A stretch of DNA of 64,000 bases from positions 4,876,251 to 4,940,250 of the forward strand of contig OX463838.1 in NCBI GenBank assembly GCA_949825065.1, given 5' to 3'. Origin of the DNA: Odontocerum albicorne. Its lineage: Eukaryota; Arthropoda; Insecta; Trichoptera; Odontoceridae. The stretch's first letter is position 1; the number at the start of each line of letters is the position of its first letter. Under the pieces are notes generated by a model. The model was not told where the DNA came from, ran no database searches, and saw only the letters and a list, made by a program, of their open reading frames with translations. Made by a program: the position numbers and the translations under genes. Below, piece by piece: positions 11,571 through 22,637 of the stretch.

Positions 11571-11999
11571 TTCTTCTTCTTCATCTTATTTTAGGCCTCT
11601 TGGCCTGTTATGGTCCTGCATCATTGTTTGCCTCTTGCGACGTCGACTGCTAGCTGTCTTTTCATCTTTTGGGAGGTCGTCCTGGAGGTCTGCTTGCTTA
11701 GGGTATCTGCCCCATGGCCATTCTTACGGCTTTTGGTTCCGCCATTCTGGATGCGTGTTCGTTCCAGAACCTTCTCTGTCGTCCTCTTCTGACAATATCT
11801 TCAACTTCGCACGTCCTTCAGATTTCTGTGTTACGTACTCTATCACGAAGGGTTTTGCCAGCGATACTCCTGAGTACCTTCATTTTGCTGGTTCGAAGGA
11901 GATTTTTGGTTCTGACAGTGTCGGCTCTGGACTCTATGCTGCATGCCATTATGGGGCGGACACAGGTCTTGTATATCCTCACCTTGCTTTGGATGTTCA
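11571..11999 (-). mobile_element. 5'-truncated RTE-type LINE with 12-bp TSD
   Basis: Perfect direct repeats AAAACTGGAAAC at 11559-11570 and 12000-12011 bracket a minus-strand fragment. It encodes MNIQSKVRIYKTCVRPIM, then TVRTKNLLRTSKMKVLR and AGKTLRDRVRNTEI. After a frame change come RQRRFWNEHASRMAEPKAV and RPPGRPPKR, the usual C terminus of insect RTE-like ORF2. It ends in a GAAGAAGAAG tail next to the duplication. Stops and a frameshift show it is dead. The plus-strand ORFs over the same bases (11610-12060) are antisense shadows. Confidence 0.9.
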
Positions 12000-12147
12000 A
12001 AAACTGGAAACCAATCCAATAAATTGGTTTTTCAATGAATCACAGTTGGTTTATATATAGTATGATGGATAGTTCCATAAACTACCAATCGTACCACATA
12101 TAAACCAACTTGACTTGGAATATGTGTGATTATGCGGAGTTATAATT

Positions 12148-12387
12148 TGTTGTTTATAGTTAAGGCATTAACGTTGTGGAGGTTTAAAGACACTGTAATT
12201 TATTTTTATCAAACACTGTTTATTCCACTTTTTTGTGACGGTATAACCCTACCGGTTTCAAGGTTTTCATCTCATCTTCAGTCTTGTTTGCGCTCTCCTG
12301 AAGATGAGGTGAAAGTCTTGAAACCGGTAGGGTTATACCATCACAAAAAAGTGGAATAAACAGTGTTTGATAAAAATAAATTACAAT
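12148..12387 (+). mobile_element. Penelope terminal hairpin (non-autonomous)
   Basis: This 240-bp insertion is flanked by the 12-bp direct repeat GGAGTTATAATT (12136-12147 and 12388-12399). It begins TGTTGTTTATAGTTAAGG. Two inverted copies of the Penelope terminal segment follow, 12195-12285 and 12298-12385, forming a hairpin with about 88-bp arms and a loop of about 12 bases (TCTTGTTTGCGC). Each arm carries ACCCTACCGGTTTCAAGG or its complement. No coding sequence remains. Head-to-head terminal repeats are a known oddity of Penelope elements. Here they form the whole element. Confidence 0.85.
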
Positions 12388-12559
12388 GGAGTTATAATTA
12401 TTCTTGTAAATAAAATATTCGCATGAATAATACACCATCATCAATGGTGGAGATGCAGTCCAGTTATGGATGTTGATATGACCTCAACACATAAATGATG
12501 ATATGGACTGGCTGTTGATATGGTCTGAAAAGCATGCGCTTCTTTATAAGACCTTACTA

Positions 12560-13165
12560 AATTAGTCATGATTGTTATGGGTACAAGAGAGAAAGTTGAA
12601 CAATGTAAGGATTCTCTCAAAATAAAGATTAGCAACGCGACCGTACCAGCAGGTAACAAAGTATGCAATTTGAGTGCCTATGTCGAACGAGATTCTAAAA
12701 TTAAAGCCATCGTTAAAAACGAAGAAGTTTTTTAAAGATATTTTTTTTACAAGCATCCGTTATTTGAAGATATTCGTAAAATAAACGATGTGGTCATCAT
12801 TCCAATAGTCGAGTATAGTGATTGATTTGTTTGTCAAGACAACAAAATGCTTGCTATATACATATATACGGTTTACACTCTTTTATGAGAGCTTTTGAAA
12901 TTATTAATATGAAACATAGGCAGGATCTTCACCTCGGCCTAGGCTAGCACGTAAAATTATGAAGACAAAAATGCCACTTTAAAAAAAAATTCACGACCAT
13001 GAAATCAGAAGTTTAAAAAGCTCTATTATTCATCTCGAGCCATAATATAAGATTATTCAAGGATATTTTCACATTCAGCCAGCAAATGTTATAATGAGCT
13101 ACCCCTACTTTTAAAAGAACGGGTGAATAATTGTACCTTCGGGAATGCCCTGAAAGTCACCTTCT
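12560..13165 (+). pseudogene. Degenerate non-LTR reverse transcriptase tail
   Basis: The plus-strand translation starts MIVMGTREKVEQCKDSLKIK, followed by VPAGNKVCNLSAYVERDSKI. This resembles the post-palm segment of LINE RTs (I..GT... / NLGV..D..L.F). Further on, after stops and frame changes, come KINDVVIIPIVEYSD, NMKHRQDLHL and NELPLLLKERVNNCTFGNAL, as in the C terminus of such ORFs. It is heavily decayed. The 5' end abuts unrelated DNA and no duplication was found. Confidence 0.6.
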
Positions 13166-13464
13166 AAATAGTTTGTGGTTTTATTTTGTTAAAATTTGGG
13201 CATTTATTTCTTTTTCTTAACATATATATGCTCTAGAGTCTAGTTGAATATGTAAACATTTGATGGGTTTATTTAACTTGGAAACCTCCAAGGTTTTTAT
13301 TTCATTTTAGAAACATACTGTGTTTTATACCCTACTTGACATAATATCGTATTGAAAATAAATTATGTTCACACTAAACGTATCTCTTGCTGCTATTTTT
13401 TTTGTATAAACAACATATTTAATATTTGAAAATGCTACAGATAATCTAAGTTACATTGAAATCG

Positions 13465-13840
13465 TAATGGTCGTCGTTGCTAGGCCTCGTAGTCAGGGAT
13501 CCCATCGCCTTTCCAAATCTCAATTTATTTGGAAAGCAAAGCTGTGCCGTTGAATTTGTTTTTTTTAGGTAAATGAGCCGTTGCCCACCAGCAGACTCCC
13601 CGACCACACCGTTGTACTGGATCCGATGGCACACCTGAAGTGCGAAGATCGAAGCACACTTGCATGTTTTTTAATTTTTTTTTAAAGAATATACATGACC
13701 AAAGTCAAAGCTAGCCTTATACCCCCCAACACTAGGCGGAAAAATACCTGTCTAATTTGAGGAGAGTAGCACAGCGTGGGATTCGAACCAACAACCTTCC
13801 GCACAGAAGTCCAGTGCGTTAACACGCGGCCATTGCCCTC
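13465..13840 (-). repeat. tRNA-derived SINE with body, copy 1
   Basis: The head on the minus strand (13840 to 13775) reads GGCCGCGTGTTAACGCAC and then GTTGTTGGTTCGAATCCC with a consensus B box GGTTCGAATCC. The body to 13465 is shared with 31415-31735 in the same orientation. Common blocks are GTTGCTCACCAGCA (or GTTGCCCACCAGCA), ACTGGATCCGA and GGAAAGC. The ORF at 13776-14057 that begins MGFEPTTFRTEVQC is an antisense reading through this SINE head. It is not a gene. Confidence 0.75.
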
Positions 13841-13904
13841 AGGAATAAAGACGGGCAGGAAACAACGTACTACTAATTTATACGGGCCCCCCGCTGAAAG
13901 CCCC

Positions 13905-14375
13905 CCGATGTCCTTGCGGTCGGGCTCGTCCTACATTAGTGGGGTGCATCTTGGCCGGGGGAATGTTTGTGGTATGATACCGGACCTTTTAATGTGTTCT
14001 ATCTTAAATGTGTTTTCTACAGTTTGTTTTGAGATGTATGTGCGATACTTGGAATGAGTTTATTGTACGTATGTACTAAATATTACACATATATTTTAGT
14101 ACACATTGTGTTGCTGTCAAGAAACCATTATTTGTTTGTTTGAATTAATCTGAGGTGATATTTGTGGATTCATTTATTTTTCTGTCATCTATTTATTTTC
14201 TGTTCTCTTTGCCTTCTTATTCTACATGGGCTGAAAAACATTTGGTGTTCCCGTGGTTGGGCTCGCCTTATATTAGTGGGGTGTATCTTGGTCGGGGGGA
14301 TGTTATTAGATGAGCACAGGCCTTTTGAAAGCTTCTGTCTTTAATGTATTCTCTGCAATTTACGTGTTTATGAAG
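13905..14375 (+). repeat. Two direct copies of a 130-bp repeat
   Basis: The segments 13905-14045 and 14245-14375 share GGGCTCG, then ATTAGTGGGGTG, ATCTTGG and CGGGGG, then CCTTTT..GTCT or CCTTTT..TATCT, then TCTTAAATGTGTT or TCTTTAATGTATT. They are about 70-75% similar by eye, in the same orientation, 340 bases apart. Both are GC-richer than the surroundings. The family is unknown. Confidence 0.6.
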
Positions 14376-14379
14376 CTTC

Positions 14380-15410
14380 ATATAAATATATTATGTACAT
14401 AACAATTTTCAAGGATTATATACAATTAAAGTAACAATAAATATAAAATATGAAATAATTTTATTTATTGTCTCAGATTTTTTTTTCTTTATTTAATTTT
14501 TTTGAGCTTTTTTCTATAGAAATTGTGTTACTATGTTGCGATAAATACACATAAATGTATTTATTTAACGTAATATTTTTTATTGGAACAAAGTAAGCGT
14601 AAAAAATATCAATAAATAATAATATTTTTCGATAGAGTTTGAAATTTATTTCTTTGTATTGTAGATGCGATTTAATCTAACAATTATATGAACCTCGTTT
14701 GACCGAAACGTGTAATATGCCAAATGAAGTCCGAAATCTGATTATATTTTTTCAATGAAACACATTTCTCGTGAAAACTCAAAGTATGTGTCAAATTTAT
14801 ATACGAGTTTATATAATATTTCTGATACATTAAATATTCAAGCATTTTCATCACGTAGACAGATTTGAATGTGATACTCTGAAAATTGGGAAGAAATCGA
14901 TTAGAGCACGTGAAGGTAGGGTGGAGAAATAAAAAGCGCTTTATATTTTTGCCTCTTTGTGTCTAAGATAATCTTTGTCCTCACGATTTCTTTGTATGGA
15001 TGCTTAATACTCGTATAACACTTTCAAGAGAAAAATGCGAATTGAAAAATGGCGTTGGATTTTTCTCAAGCTTTGAGAGTTCCAAAAGCGTGACATTTTA
15101 ATTTTGTAGTATAAATAGTATGTAAAAGCTTAGTAAATAATACAAATAAAAAGTTACTTCAAAGTCCATGGGAAAAAGTTAGCTTTTATAGCAGGTGATA
15201 CTTTTTGTTTTTTTTCCAACCTTTTTTCCTTATTTACTTTATTATTAGGGACCAACTCTCCTGGTCCTGACTTGAGTGGTTGAAAATTACTTTGATTAAT
15301 TTTAATCTTAATTATTGACATCAATATTACATCGGATCTTCTGAGCCCTCATCAGGTGATACATTTATTTATGACCCTTTTGGTCAAGTATTTCGTTGTA
15401 CAACGTCAGT
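14380..15410. other. AT-rich non-coding stretch
   Basis: No coding region, RNA gene or repeat structure could be supported. Confidence 0.5.
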
Positions 15411-15414
15411 ATTA

Positions 15415-15794
15415 TAATTTATTTTACTGGGATAAGTTTAGCACGCAAATATTGCTATCCTGACTAGTCCACCTACAGTATTAGCTGGGACGACCAAGAT
15501 CTGAGTGAATGTGATGGAATACAAGTAGCCTGAACGAGTGGACTTGTTTTTGCTAAATAATTAGTGTAAAAATTGTTATCTAGTTATAAGTAGTATGTAG
15601 GTGTTAATTATTTCTAAGATCTCATATATTAAGATTTAATAAATAAAATAAAATGATATGTAGGAAAATAAGATTAAATAAGTGCATAAATTATAACATA
15701 TAATTAAGATTAGTTAAGTAACAAATTTGTACATAGGTATAGCCTTGACAAATGTTTGTACAATAATTTACTTTGTTTACTAAAAAAAAAAAAG
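15415..15794 (+). mobile_element. 5'-truncated LINE tail with poly(A)
   Basis: It is homologous to the insertion at 43288-43867 in the opposite orientation. Shared blocks are CTGACTAGTCCACC, ATGTGATGGAATACAAGTAG, CTAAATAATTAGTG and GACAAATGTTTGTACAATAA. Its start overlaps the last RT residues (RKYCYPD and stop, against PKHYLLPD and stop in the other copy). It ends in an A-run at 15781-15794. No target-site duplication was recognised. Confidence 0.75.
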
Positions 15795-16735
15795 ATATCT
15801 GTTGACACGGTCGAATTTTTTAGGTCTTTGAAAACTAAGTGTAGATATTTGTGTGCAGTCGTTGTTTTTACTTAATCGATCATCTGGCGTATAAATGTAT
15901 AGTGGATTTTTCGAATAAATACGAAGCTATATTGAGTTTTAGAGATTGCAGTATTAAGTCAATATTAAGTTTCAGTGCTCTCTCATTTTTATAAAGTTAA
16001 AATAATTCAGCATTATGGTTTTATATGTTTCATATTGTTGTACATATATTGAATTATTGTAGAAAATAATGGGGACGCTAATATGCCAAGAATCTAAAAA
16101 AAATCTTCATGAGCAATTTCATTGAAAGTCCTTATGAAAAAAGTTTGACCATTTTATGTACTTCATTTGCAGTTTCCCCGGAGGTAATCTGTATAATTAA
16201 TGTCCAGTGGTTGGTTTTATGTGTGACAGTTTTTCAAAAGAAATGCTTTTGTGTATTTTTTAAGAGAAGTTGTTCTGATATTTTACTAGCTAGGAAGTAA
16301 TTATGTTTTGTTTTCGTCTTTTGTCATTTGTTAACATTCTTAGGATGCGTCTTTGCAATAAGTTCGCTAAATTCACTGCATCTTGTTTTGTCTGTATATG
16401 AGCTTAGTTGTCATCAATTGCATATTTATGTCAAAGAGAATTAAAAAAATTGTTTCTTTATAAATCACTAGTCCAAGATTCGTTAATTCTGCTAGAATTT
16501 TTTGTCTTGGCCATTTATAGGGTATTTTAAAACATTTACCAAAAACGATGTTTAAAAAAGGTTGTTTCAAACTTAGATTAAATTTGACTTGCAAACGTTC
16601 TTCAATAATTGGTTGTCTACAGTTGCTTATTAAGGTTTTTCTACAACAGTTTATCTTGTATTTCACTTAGTTTGTGCCACATGTCACACCTTTTCCTATT
16701 TTTTAGAATAATATAATGTACACATTTAAATACGT
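15795..16735. other. AT-rich non-coding stretch
   Basis: A 97-codon frame at 16373-16666 (minus) and a 63-codon frame at 16109-16300 (plus) are open. Neither has recognisable motifs or a compositional shift. I do not call them genes. Confidence 0.45.
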
Positions 16736-16738
16736 AAA

Positions 16739-17400
16739 TCAATTATAATACATTACAATCTTACCAGGTGTGACGCGCCTCAGGTCAGCGGCTTCTATAG
16801 AGGCAAGTACTCTTTTGATCTCAGGAGTTCGTTGGGTTATTGGTATTCTGAGTAACTCTCTCTCAATTCTTATACCGGGACAAGGGGCACAATTAAAAGA
16901 GATATAATTTTAAAAACAAAAAAATTTATTATATAAATGGATTAATTAAAAAAAAAACTTGAACGTATGTCAAGAAAAAAAAGTTTTAAGTTCGGTTCCC
17001 GAATCAATGGCTCGTAGATTGTGTTGTGAATTCTAACAAGGGGGTTTACAATAGCAAATTTGAATTTAAGGAAAGTCAGGGCATTAGGTGCTGTCACGAA
17101 ATCCAGCATTAAATACAAGGAAATAATATTCACCCAAAATTGAAGATGTCGTCTTGAAGCGTCTGTGATACGACAGAGAAAATCAGCGAATAAGTCTGGC
17201 AGCTATCAGCCTGATTCACAGCGCAGGTAGTATTCCGTGTGAGCAGCGTGAAGCAGATCCGTACACCACAGCGTCCCGAATCAGAAAAGCGCTGGGGAGC
17301 TCTTGCTCCCCCTTTTAAAGAAAATCGCGAGAGAGAGAGGAGAAATATTTCCATCTCCCTTAAAAATACGAGTGGCGCCAATTATGACTGAACGTGAAAA
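16739..17400 (-). other. GC-richer island with open minus frames, unassigned
   Basis: The minus strand holds a short open segment at 16890-16739, reading PGIRIERELLRIPITQRTP, EIKRVLASIEAADLRRVTPG and then a stop. About 250 bases upstream there is a GC-rich block (17120-17330) with TTTAAAAGGGGGAGC, which looks promoter- or LTR-like. The peptide is balanced and charged, unlike the AT-driven ORFs nearby. I do not recognise it. It could be an exon or part of a decayed LTR element. Confidence 0.3.
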
Positions 17401-17524
17401 AAAAATGTACTTTACCATGTCGTCATTGAAAGATGTTTCCAGGAAATGTACCTGGCTGTCTCAGACAGTAAGCGATGTTTCGAGACAAAGCAGATTTTAT
17501 TATCGAACCCTTTTAGTAGTTTAA

Positions 17525-18095
17525 AATATCGCATCCATCTATTTAAAAAAAAAAAACAATGACAATGGTATTCTTTACAATTCGGGACAATGGGACGAGG
17601 ATATTTTATTACTCAACCCTGAACCGTTTGGATTTTAAGATATTTTGCTTTTATATTTTCAAAACAATAACTTCGTGTTACTAAGAATTTGGGACAGGGT
17701 TTGGAGCCCGAGGGTGACCACCTAGGAGATTTTTATTGACCTAATCTTACCGATAGTATTCTAAGAATATTTTATCTCCCTTATTTCAGAAAAACAACAT
17801 GTGAGTCATCTGTCTGGCCACGCGGTTTATAAAACATGACATATCGAGAATTTACAATATCGAGGACGTGAACTATGCAATTTATCAAATATAGTCCTCA
17901 TACACATGATTTTATGAGCTCGTTCAACGTTAATAATCCTTTGTATCCCGGTCTCTTTAATTTGTGTTGAGCCCTATTCCTGTGTTTTAATGTGATCGAT
18001 ACCTCTTCTAAAAAGGATATATTATTGGCATTTAGCAAACGATTTTGTAAATAATTCAACCTTTAAACGATAGTTCTTGATTTAAAAAATGCTCT
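17525..18095. other. AT-rich non-coding stretch
   Basis: No gene, RNA or repeat could be supported here. Confidence 0.5.
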
Positions 18096-18099
18096 ATAT

Positions 18100-18770
18100 T
18101 TATTTATTAATTTAACACTTTTATTGCAAATACCATCTGGCGGGTTTATTGCCAGGCGGCAATCTCTTCCAACCAACCAGACACAAGTAAATGAAGCAAG
18201 TTACGTGGTCGCATAAATCATTTAAATGACTATCCATCCCCACGAAATCCATAAACACATACGTGAGCATATACCCACGAACACGGACCACAAAGACGGA
18301 CAATCACCCAAACATAATTTTTTATATAAAGTGAGATATCATCAATCAAAAGGAAAAGAAGGGATGGTGGAGAAGAAAAGAAAAGAATAATCAGTAATGA
18401 AACACGTTATTTTACTGACTAGAAATTAAGAGTTTTTTCAGTCGCTTTTTAAAGCATGCCAAGGATGGAGCGAATCTTATATTGGTTTGTAACTGATTCC
18501 AGAGTCTCACTGAATGGACAGTAAAGGACGATGTAAAAAAGAGGAGCGGTGAACTGGAAAGGCCAATAGACAATCTCTGTTTGAGCGTAGCGCTAACCCA
18601 TGATTGGAAAGACGCTTAAAATTTTCGGTGAGATAAGAGGGGGTGGCGGGACAGTTAGAAATATTATACAATAGAGACAGTATGTAAATTTGGCGTCTAT
18701 TTCTAGCATTCGACCAGCTCAATTCCTTCTAGTATGACAATACGCTAGATAGTAAAAATATGTATAAATT
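18100..18770 (-). mobile_element. 5'-truncated LINE, RT C terminus plus 3' UTR
   Basis: The minus strand encodes MSWSNARNRRQIYILSLLYN, SNHGLALRSNRDCLLAFPVH and RSSFLHRPLLSIQ. In the next frame it continues SVRLWNQLQTNIRFAPSLAC FKKRLKKLLIS to a stop. This is the end of a LINE RT ORF (pattern RSSFF...VRLWNSLP...F+), with a frameshift between the halves. The 3' UTR carries the stem-forming GGCAATCTCTTCCAACC (plus strand) shared with 35789-35995 and 48350-48690. The tail is TAAA-rich. No TSD was found. Confidence 0.75.
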
Positions 18771-18929
18771 GATTTATGACGGAGATTCCGACGTCGTGTT
18801 ATAAATGTGCAGTGAAGTGTCCCATCTTGTAGATTTTGACATATGAATCTGAAGGTCAGCTTTAGTATGCTTTAGGTTCAGATATAACAAATAATTTGCA
18901 GTTCCTCTGAACAGGATATCAACAAACAT

Positions 18930-19092
18930 ATCTTAACAAGTGTTGATATGTATTCCATGTGTTGATATGTATTCCATGTGTTGATATGTATTCCATGTGT
19001 TGATATGTATTCCATGTGTTGATATGTAAATCCATATGTTGATTTGTATTCCATTTGTTGATATGTATTCCATGTGTTGATACGTATTCCAT
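18930..19092. repeat. 19-bp minisatellite
   Basis: The unit GTTGATATGTATTCCATGT is repeated about 8.5 times in tandem, with a 22-base variant near 19028 (TATGTAAATCCATAT). Read on the minus strand it gives a spurious peptide of repeated HMEYIST-like units. Confidence 0.95.
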
Positions 19093-19205
19093 CAACTGAA
19101 TATGCTAAGCACAAGAAGAAAAATGAGACTTGGCACATGTTTAAGGAGTGTGATGTAGCTCTCCCCAAAGAAAAATGTTTGCAAAATTACCGTAATGAAC
19201 TAAAT
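19093..19205 (+). other. Possible orphan exon, unrecognised
   Basis: After the minisatellite an open frame reads STEYAKHKKKNETWHMFKEC, DVALPKEKCLQNYRNELNK and then a GTAAGT, a good splice-donor sequence, at about 19208. The composition (Trp, two Cys, charged residues) is more protein-like than neighbouring frames. There is no clear acceptor, because the upstream DNA is satellite. No partner exon was found within the window. It may equally be a TE remnant. Confidence 0.25.
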
Positions 19206-19831
19206 AAAGTAAGTATTTGAAATAAACATACGGAGTATTATAACAATGTTTTTTTAAATAAGTTTAGAATTATCAATTTTAATATACCCTTAACAAAAAT
19301 GAGAATCCCGCAAAATAAGCCGGGCACTGTAATATGTTGTCATAATTTTGATCGGGCCTTGACGTGTTAGTTGTTGATTGATTTTGGAAGAGACAGCTAT
19401 TAGTAACATATGTTGCGGTAAAGGGTTCATTAGGAATTACCCCATCATTTTAGATTGATTTTAACGTCGATTATGAAGTAATTTGGGGTGCATTCACCTT
19501 AAGTTTAAAGATCATGAAGTGTTCTTGATCCAAACAAAACAGTGTTTATTTTAATTGCAATACATATGCAATTCTTTGTATTGAATTGTAGAGAAGATTT
19601 TTATGTAGTGCTTAGTAAAATTATTGAAAAATTATAAATACCTTTAGTTCACAATTTGAATTATTTTTTTCAGATAGTATTAAACTGAAGGTGTTTGAAG
19701 TTACTTCTTTTGCAACTCACCTGAAATAAATAAAATAATTAGATTAGATTAACATGATTAAAAAAGTCAATATAGATTATTTAAAAGACAAAGCAGTTTA
19801 AATGGGTACTTAAAAAAAGGAAAATGTAAAG

Positions 19832-20346
19832 CTAAGGTCACACCAAAGTGCTTCGCTAGGTACTAAGTGACTAATAAACTAGGTGACTTCAGGCTTGGCC
19901 ACACCAAAGTGCTTCGCACAAATTCATTTGACATTTGGGAGCGGTTGAGTCAACAAACGATGCCACTGTCAAACCTAACCAATTTCATTACAACTTACCT
20001 TATCTTTATTTACTTCCTGTGCAACTTCATTCTAAAGTGATTTTATTACAGGTACATTTTTGTATAATTTACTCGATGAGTTCTACAAAGGCTCCCTTTT
20101 ATACACAGCTGTTATTAAAACCTCATCCATCTTGTAAAATCACTTGGTGACATAAAAAAATAAACCATCACGTATGTTCGCTAGGAGACTCACTAGGTGA
20201 TAAATCGTCACGTAACGTGGCGCGAATCGTGCAGTGTGACCATTGCGATAGTATGGGGTGCGTTGGTTCGCTAGGATATGTCACCTAGGTCGCAGCGTAG
20301 CTTTAAGCACCAAGCGAGGCTCCTATCTGTGTGGCCGAGGCCTTAG
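19832..20346. mobile_element. MITE with fossil MADF exon, copy 1 (PIF-like?)
   Basis: The ends read CTAAGGTCACACCAAAGTGC and, inverted, CTAAGGCCTCGGCCACACAG. Subterminal copies of GGCCACACCAAAGTGCTTCG and CTAGGTGA are present. A homologous element in opposite orientation lies at 58652-59222. Inside is a decayed MADF-type exon on the minus strand (separate entry). PIF/Harbinger elements commonly encode a Myb/MADF-type second protein, which suggests that superfamily. The 3-bp TSD expected for it could not be confirmed. Confidence 0.65.
19999..20130 (-). pseudogene. Fossil MADF domain exon
   Basis: The minus strand reads MDEVLITAVYKREPL, a stop, then NSSSKLYKNVPVIKSL, a stop, and NEVAQEVNKD. 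It is followed by GTAAGTTGTAAT, a canonical splice donor. Both stops stand where MADF domains have Trp (the RPxLWD and LWxEVA motifs), as expected from TGG-to-TAG changes. The copy at 58866-58995 shares the first stop but keeps the second Trp. The family therefore multiplied after the gene was dead. Confidence 0.65.
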
Positions 20347-20359
20347 AGTACTGAAGTGC

Positions 20360-21235
20360 TTAACCAAATGACAAATAAAAAAAATGTATGCATTTTATTA
20401 TAGATAGATTTCGGAAATACTCGTATATAGGAATCCATATATTTTTTCATCAACATAAACGTCTTTATGAAAATGCATGATGTAAAAAAAAACTTGACGT
20501 TTTTTGAAAATGTTTCAGGCTTTGATTTGTAGATATGCGTTATACTAATTATGATAACATAAACTTTTTAAATTCAAATAATATTTAATGAAATCAAAAT
20601 ATTATGTTTTTCAGTACATTGAATATCAGAATCATCCTTCATAAAACTTTTCTTTGAAAGTTCAAAGTAGTGTAACTTAAACTGAAAAAAAAAGTTAAAA
20701 GAAATGACATTTCTAAAAGAAGCGATGGTTCGTGTGTTTGAAATTTTCCGCACATTGGTGTATTTTAAGTTCTAGATTTATGGAGCAAATAAAAGATTTG
20801 AAAAGAACATATTTCTCTTTCTTCCACAAGTTGTTATATACCCTGAAACTTTAAAAAGTTTCATAACTAAGAAAGTCCCATATGCAGCAAATATAATTAA
20901 TTGTCTTCCGTACATGTCGCATAAATTCTCATATTTATTTTTACATTCACAGATAAGTTTGAAGGACTTTGTTCCAAAGTTCCAAAAAATATAGTTTGTG
21001 AAAATTATATTGAAAATACGTGCGGAAAAGTTTTCCTTTCTTCCGGTAGTAAAATACTTGTTTTTTTAAACTCTAGTTCGATCTTCAATAGTACTCAAAA
21101 ATATATATGTATATCTGGTTTCATCAAAACAGCCCGTTTCACACGTTTGCAGTGCAGAACATTGGTGGACTTATAGTCAAGTGGCAATTTCTTATTACCA
21201 CCCAGAAAAATCTTATAGTGGCCTGAAGTAAAACC
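20360..21235. other. AT-rich non-coding stretch
   Basis: Nothing here could be supported as a gene or repeat. Confidence 0.5.
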
Positions 21236-21239
21236 AGAT

Positions 21240-21330
21240 ATAATTTTTTTTATCTTGTTTTCAGTGGCAATCAAACCCGAAATCCTCAGGTGGAAGATAG
21301 GCGTCTTACCAACTAAACTATGGAGGTCAC
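21240..21330 (-). repeat. tRNA-derived SINE head
   Basis: The minus strand reads CCATAGTTTAGTTGGTAAGA, CGCCTATCTTCCACC, and then GATTTCGGGTTTGATTGCC with a B-box-like GGGTTTGATT. The spacing fits a tRNA-derived head. It is not a functional tRNA gene. Confidence 0.55.
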
Positions 21331-21612
21331 CACATTTGTGATTGACTAGACTAGATAGTTTACAACAGCATATCATCAAAGTGTTTTCCTGTCGGGAAGG
21401 AAAAAGGATAGAGTGCCTGACTTTATGTTACGGTATACATATTTTGCATCCTTTGTATACATACACGTTCTCATACAATTCCCTACAACTTTTCTGATTT
21501 TTATTTCCTCCACCATCCTCTCTTCTCACAGTTGAACTGAATATTCGTTTTTTTAGTATTTATTTCTTCACTTGTTCTACATGTAGGTATAATATCTATG
21601 TGTTCTTTTTAA

Positions 21613-22239
21613 TCTTTCCTTCCCGGTGTTGGGTATCTTCTACACGTTGCTTCTAATAACCATCAATATCTCTATAAATATAATAAATACAAGGTTAAGA
21701 TTCTAAGTATTCCTCCATAATATATTTACGCATTGATTTAAAAAATAATATTAATAATAATCAGAATTTATCGACTACATCGTAAGTATTTTCTGAATAT
21801 CGGAAACAAATTCGCATTTAAACGCTGTGAGTGCCTCGATCTTGGGTCTTGACGATAGGTGAAAAGTATGCGGGAAGCGCGACACTATATTCGCATCTCA
21901 CTTTTGCATACGTCACTGAATAGCGAGGAGCGCAATTGTCTCAACCTCGCAAGTGTAAGCGACGCCCGAGTTAGCCACCAACCCTGCCGCGCTGCAGTAG
22001 CTGTTGAGCTTGCAACGAGACTAGACCTACGCCCGTTCCGTGAGCGGTGCCAGATGGTTTTTTAATGTTTTCAGCAAATAAATCTCAATTATTATAATTT
22101 TTAACTTCAATTATAATTAATTAAGGGGATTATCCATGAATTTTCTTATTTTTCCGATTTAAAATCGCTATTTTTTTATCGCGTACTCACTACCCAACAC
22201 CGGAACACGCGTTTCATTTTTATCACCGTAAGGGAAGGG
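21613..22239 (+). mobile_element. TTAA MITE copy 1, piggyBac-like
   Basis: It is flanked by TTAA at 21609-21612 and 22240-22243. The ends are TCTTTCCTTCC and, inverted, CCCTTCCCTTACGG. A perfect 13-bp subterminal inverted repeat, CCGGTGTTGGGTA, lies next to the left end. On the right it is set back by about 28 bases from the terminal block. Asymmetric spacing of the internal repeat plus a TTAA target is the hallmark of piggyBac ends. There is no transposase. The 68-codon ORF at 21859-22065 is conserved only because the copies are similar. Confidence 0.9.
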
Positions 22240-22637
22240 TTAATCTTACTTAATATAATACTCGTACAATAGCGTAAATTTCAAATTCAACCCTTATCAC
22301 TCAATTCCGCATTCTGTCATCATTAAATGATTAATATAGCGTCTGTCATTTAGGAGTTGAGTAACCTTTTGTTTAATATTTTATCAATATATTATTACAC
22401 CTCTCAATTGATTTGTTTACGTTAGCAAATTGCTTTCTTCATTTAATTGTTTCACATGTCCAAACCATTTTAAAGTGATATTCTTCATAGTATGTATTAG
22501 AATCACACTGTGTCGTTATATATATTTTTCACTTTTTTTCATAATATTGAAAGAATTTTCTGTTATGAGAAATAATTACTTTTATTGAACACATTGTTCC
22601 CAGTTTGATTAAAATATTTTCTTTCGTGTATTTTTTT

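Noticed and set aside
11610..12060. Overlapping plus-strand ORFs of 60, 102 and 141 codons
   Set aside because: They lie over the minus-strand RTE fragment bounded by its target duplication, so they are shadows.
13776..14057. 93-codon ORF beginning MGFEPTTFRTEVQC
   Set aside because: It is an antisense translation of a tRNA-derived SINE head (GGTTCGAATCC on the other strand), a common annotation artefact.
18878..19168. 96-codon minus ORF with repeated HMEYIST units
   Set aside because: It is a translation of the 19-bp minisatellite.
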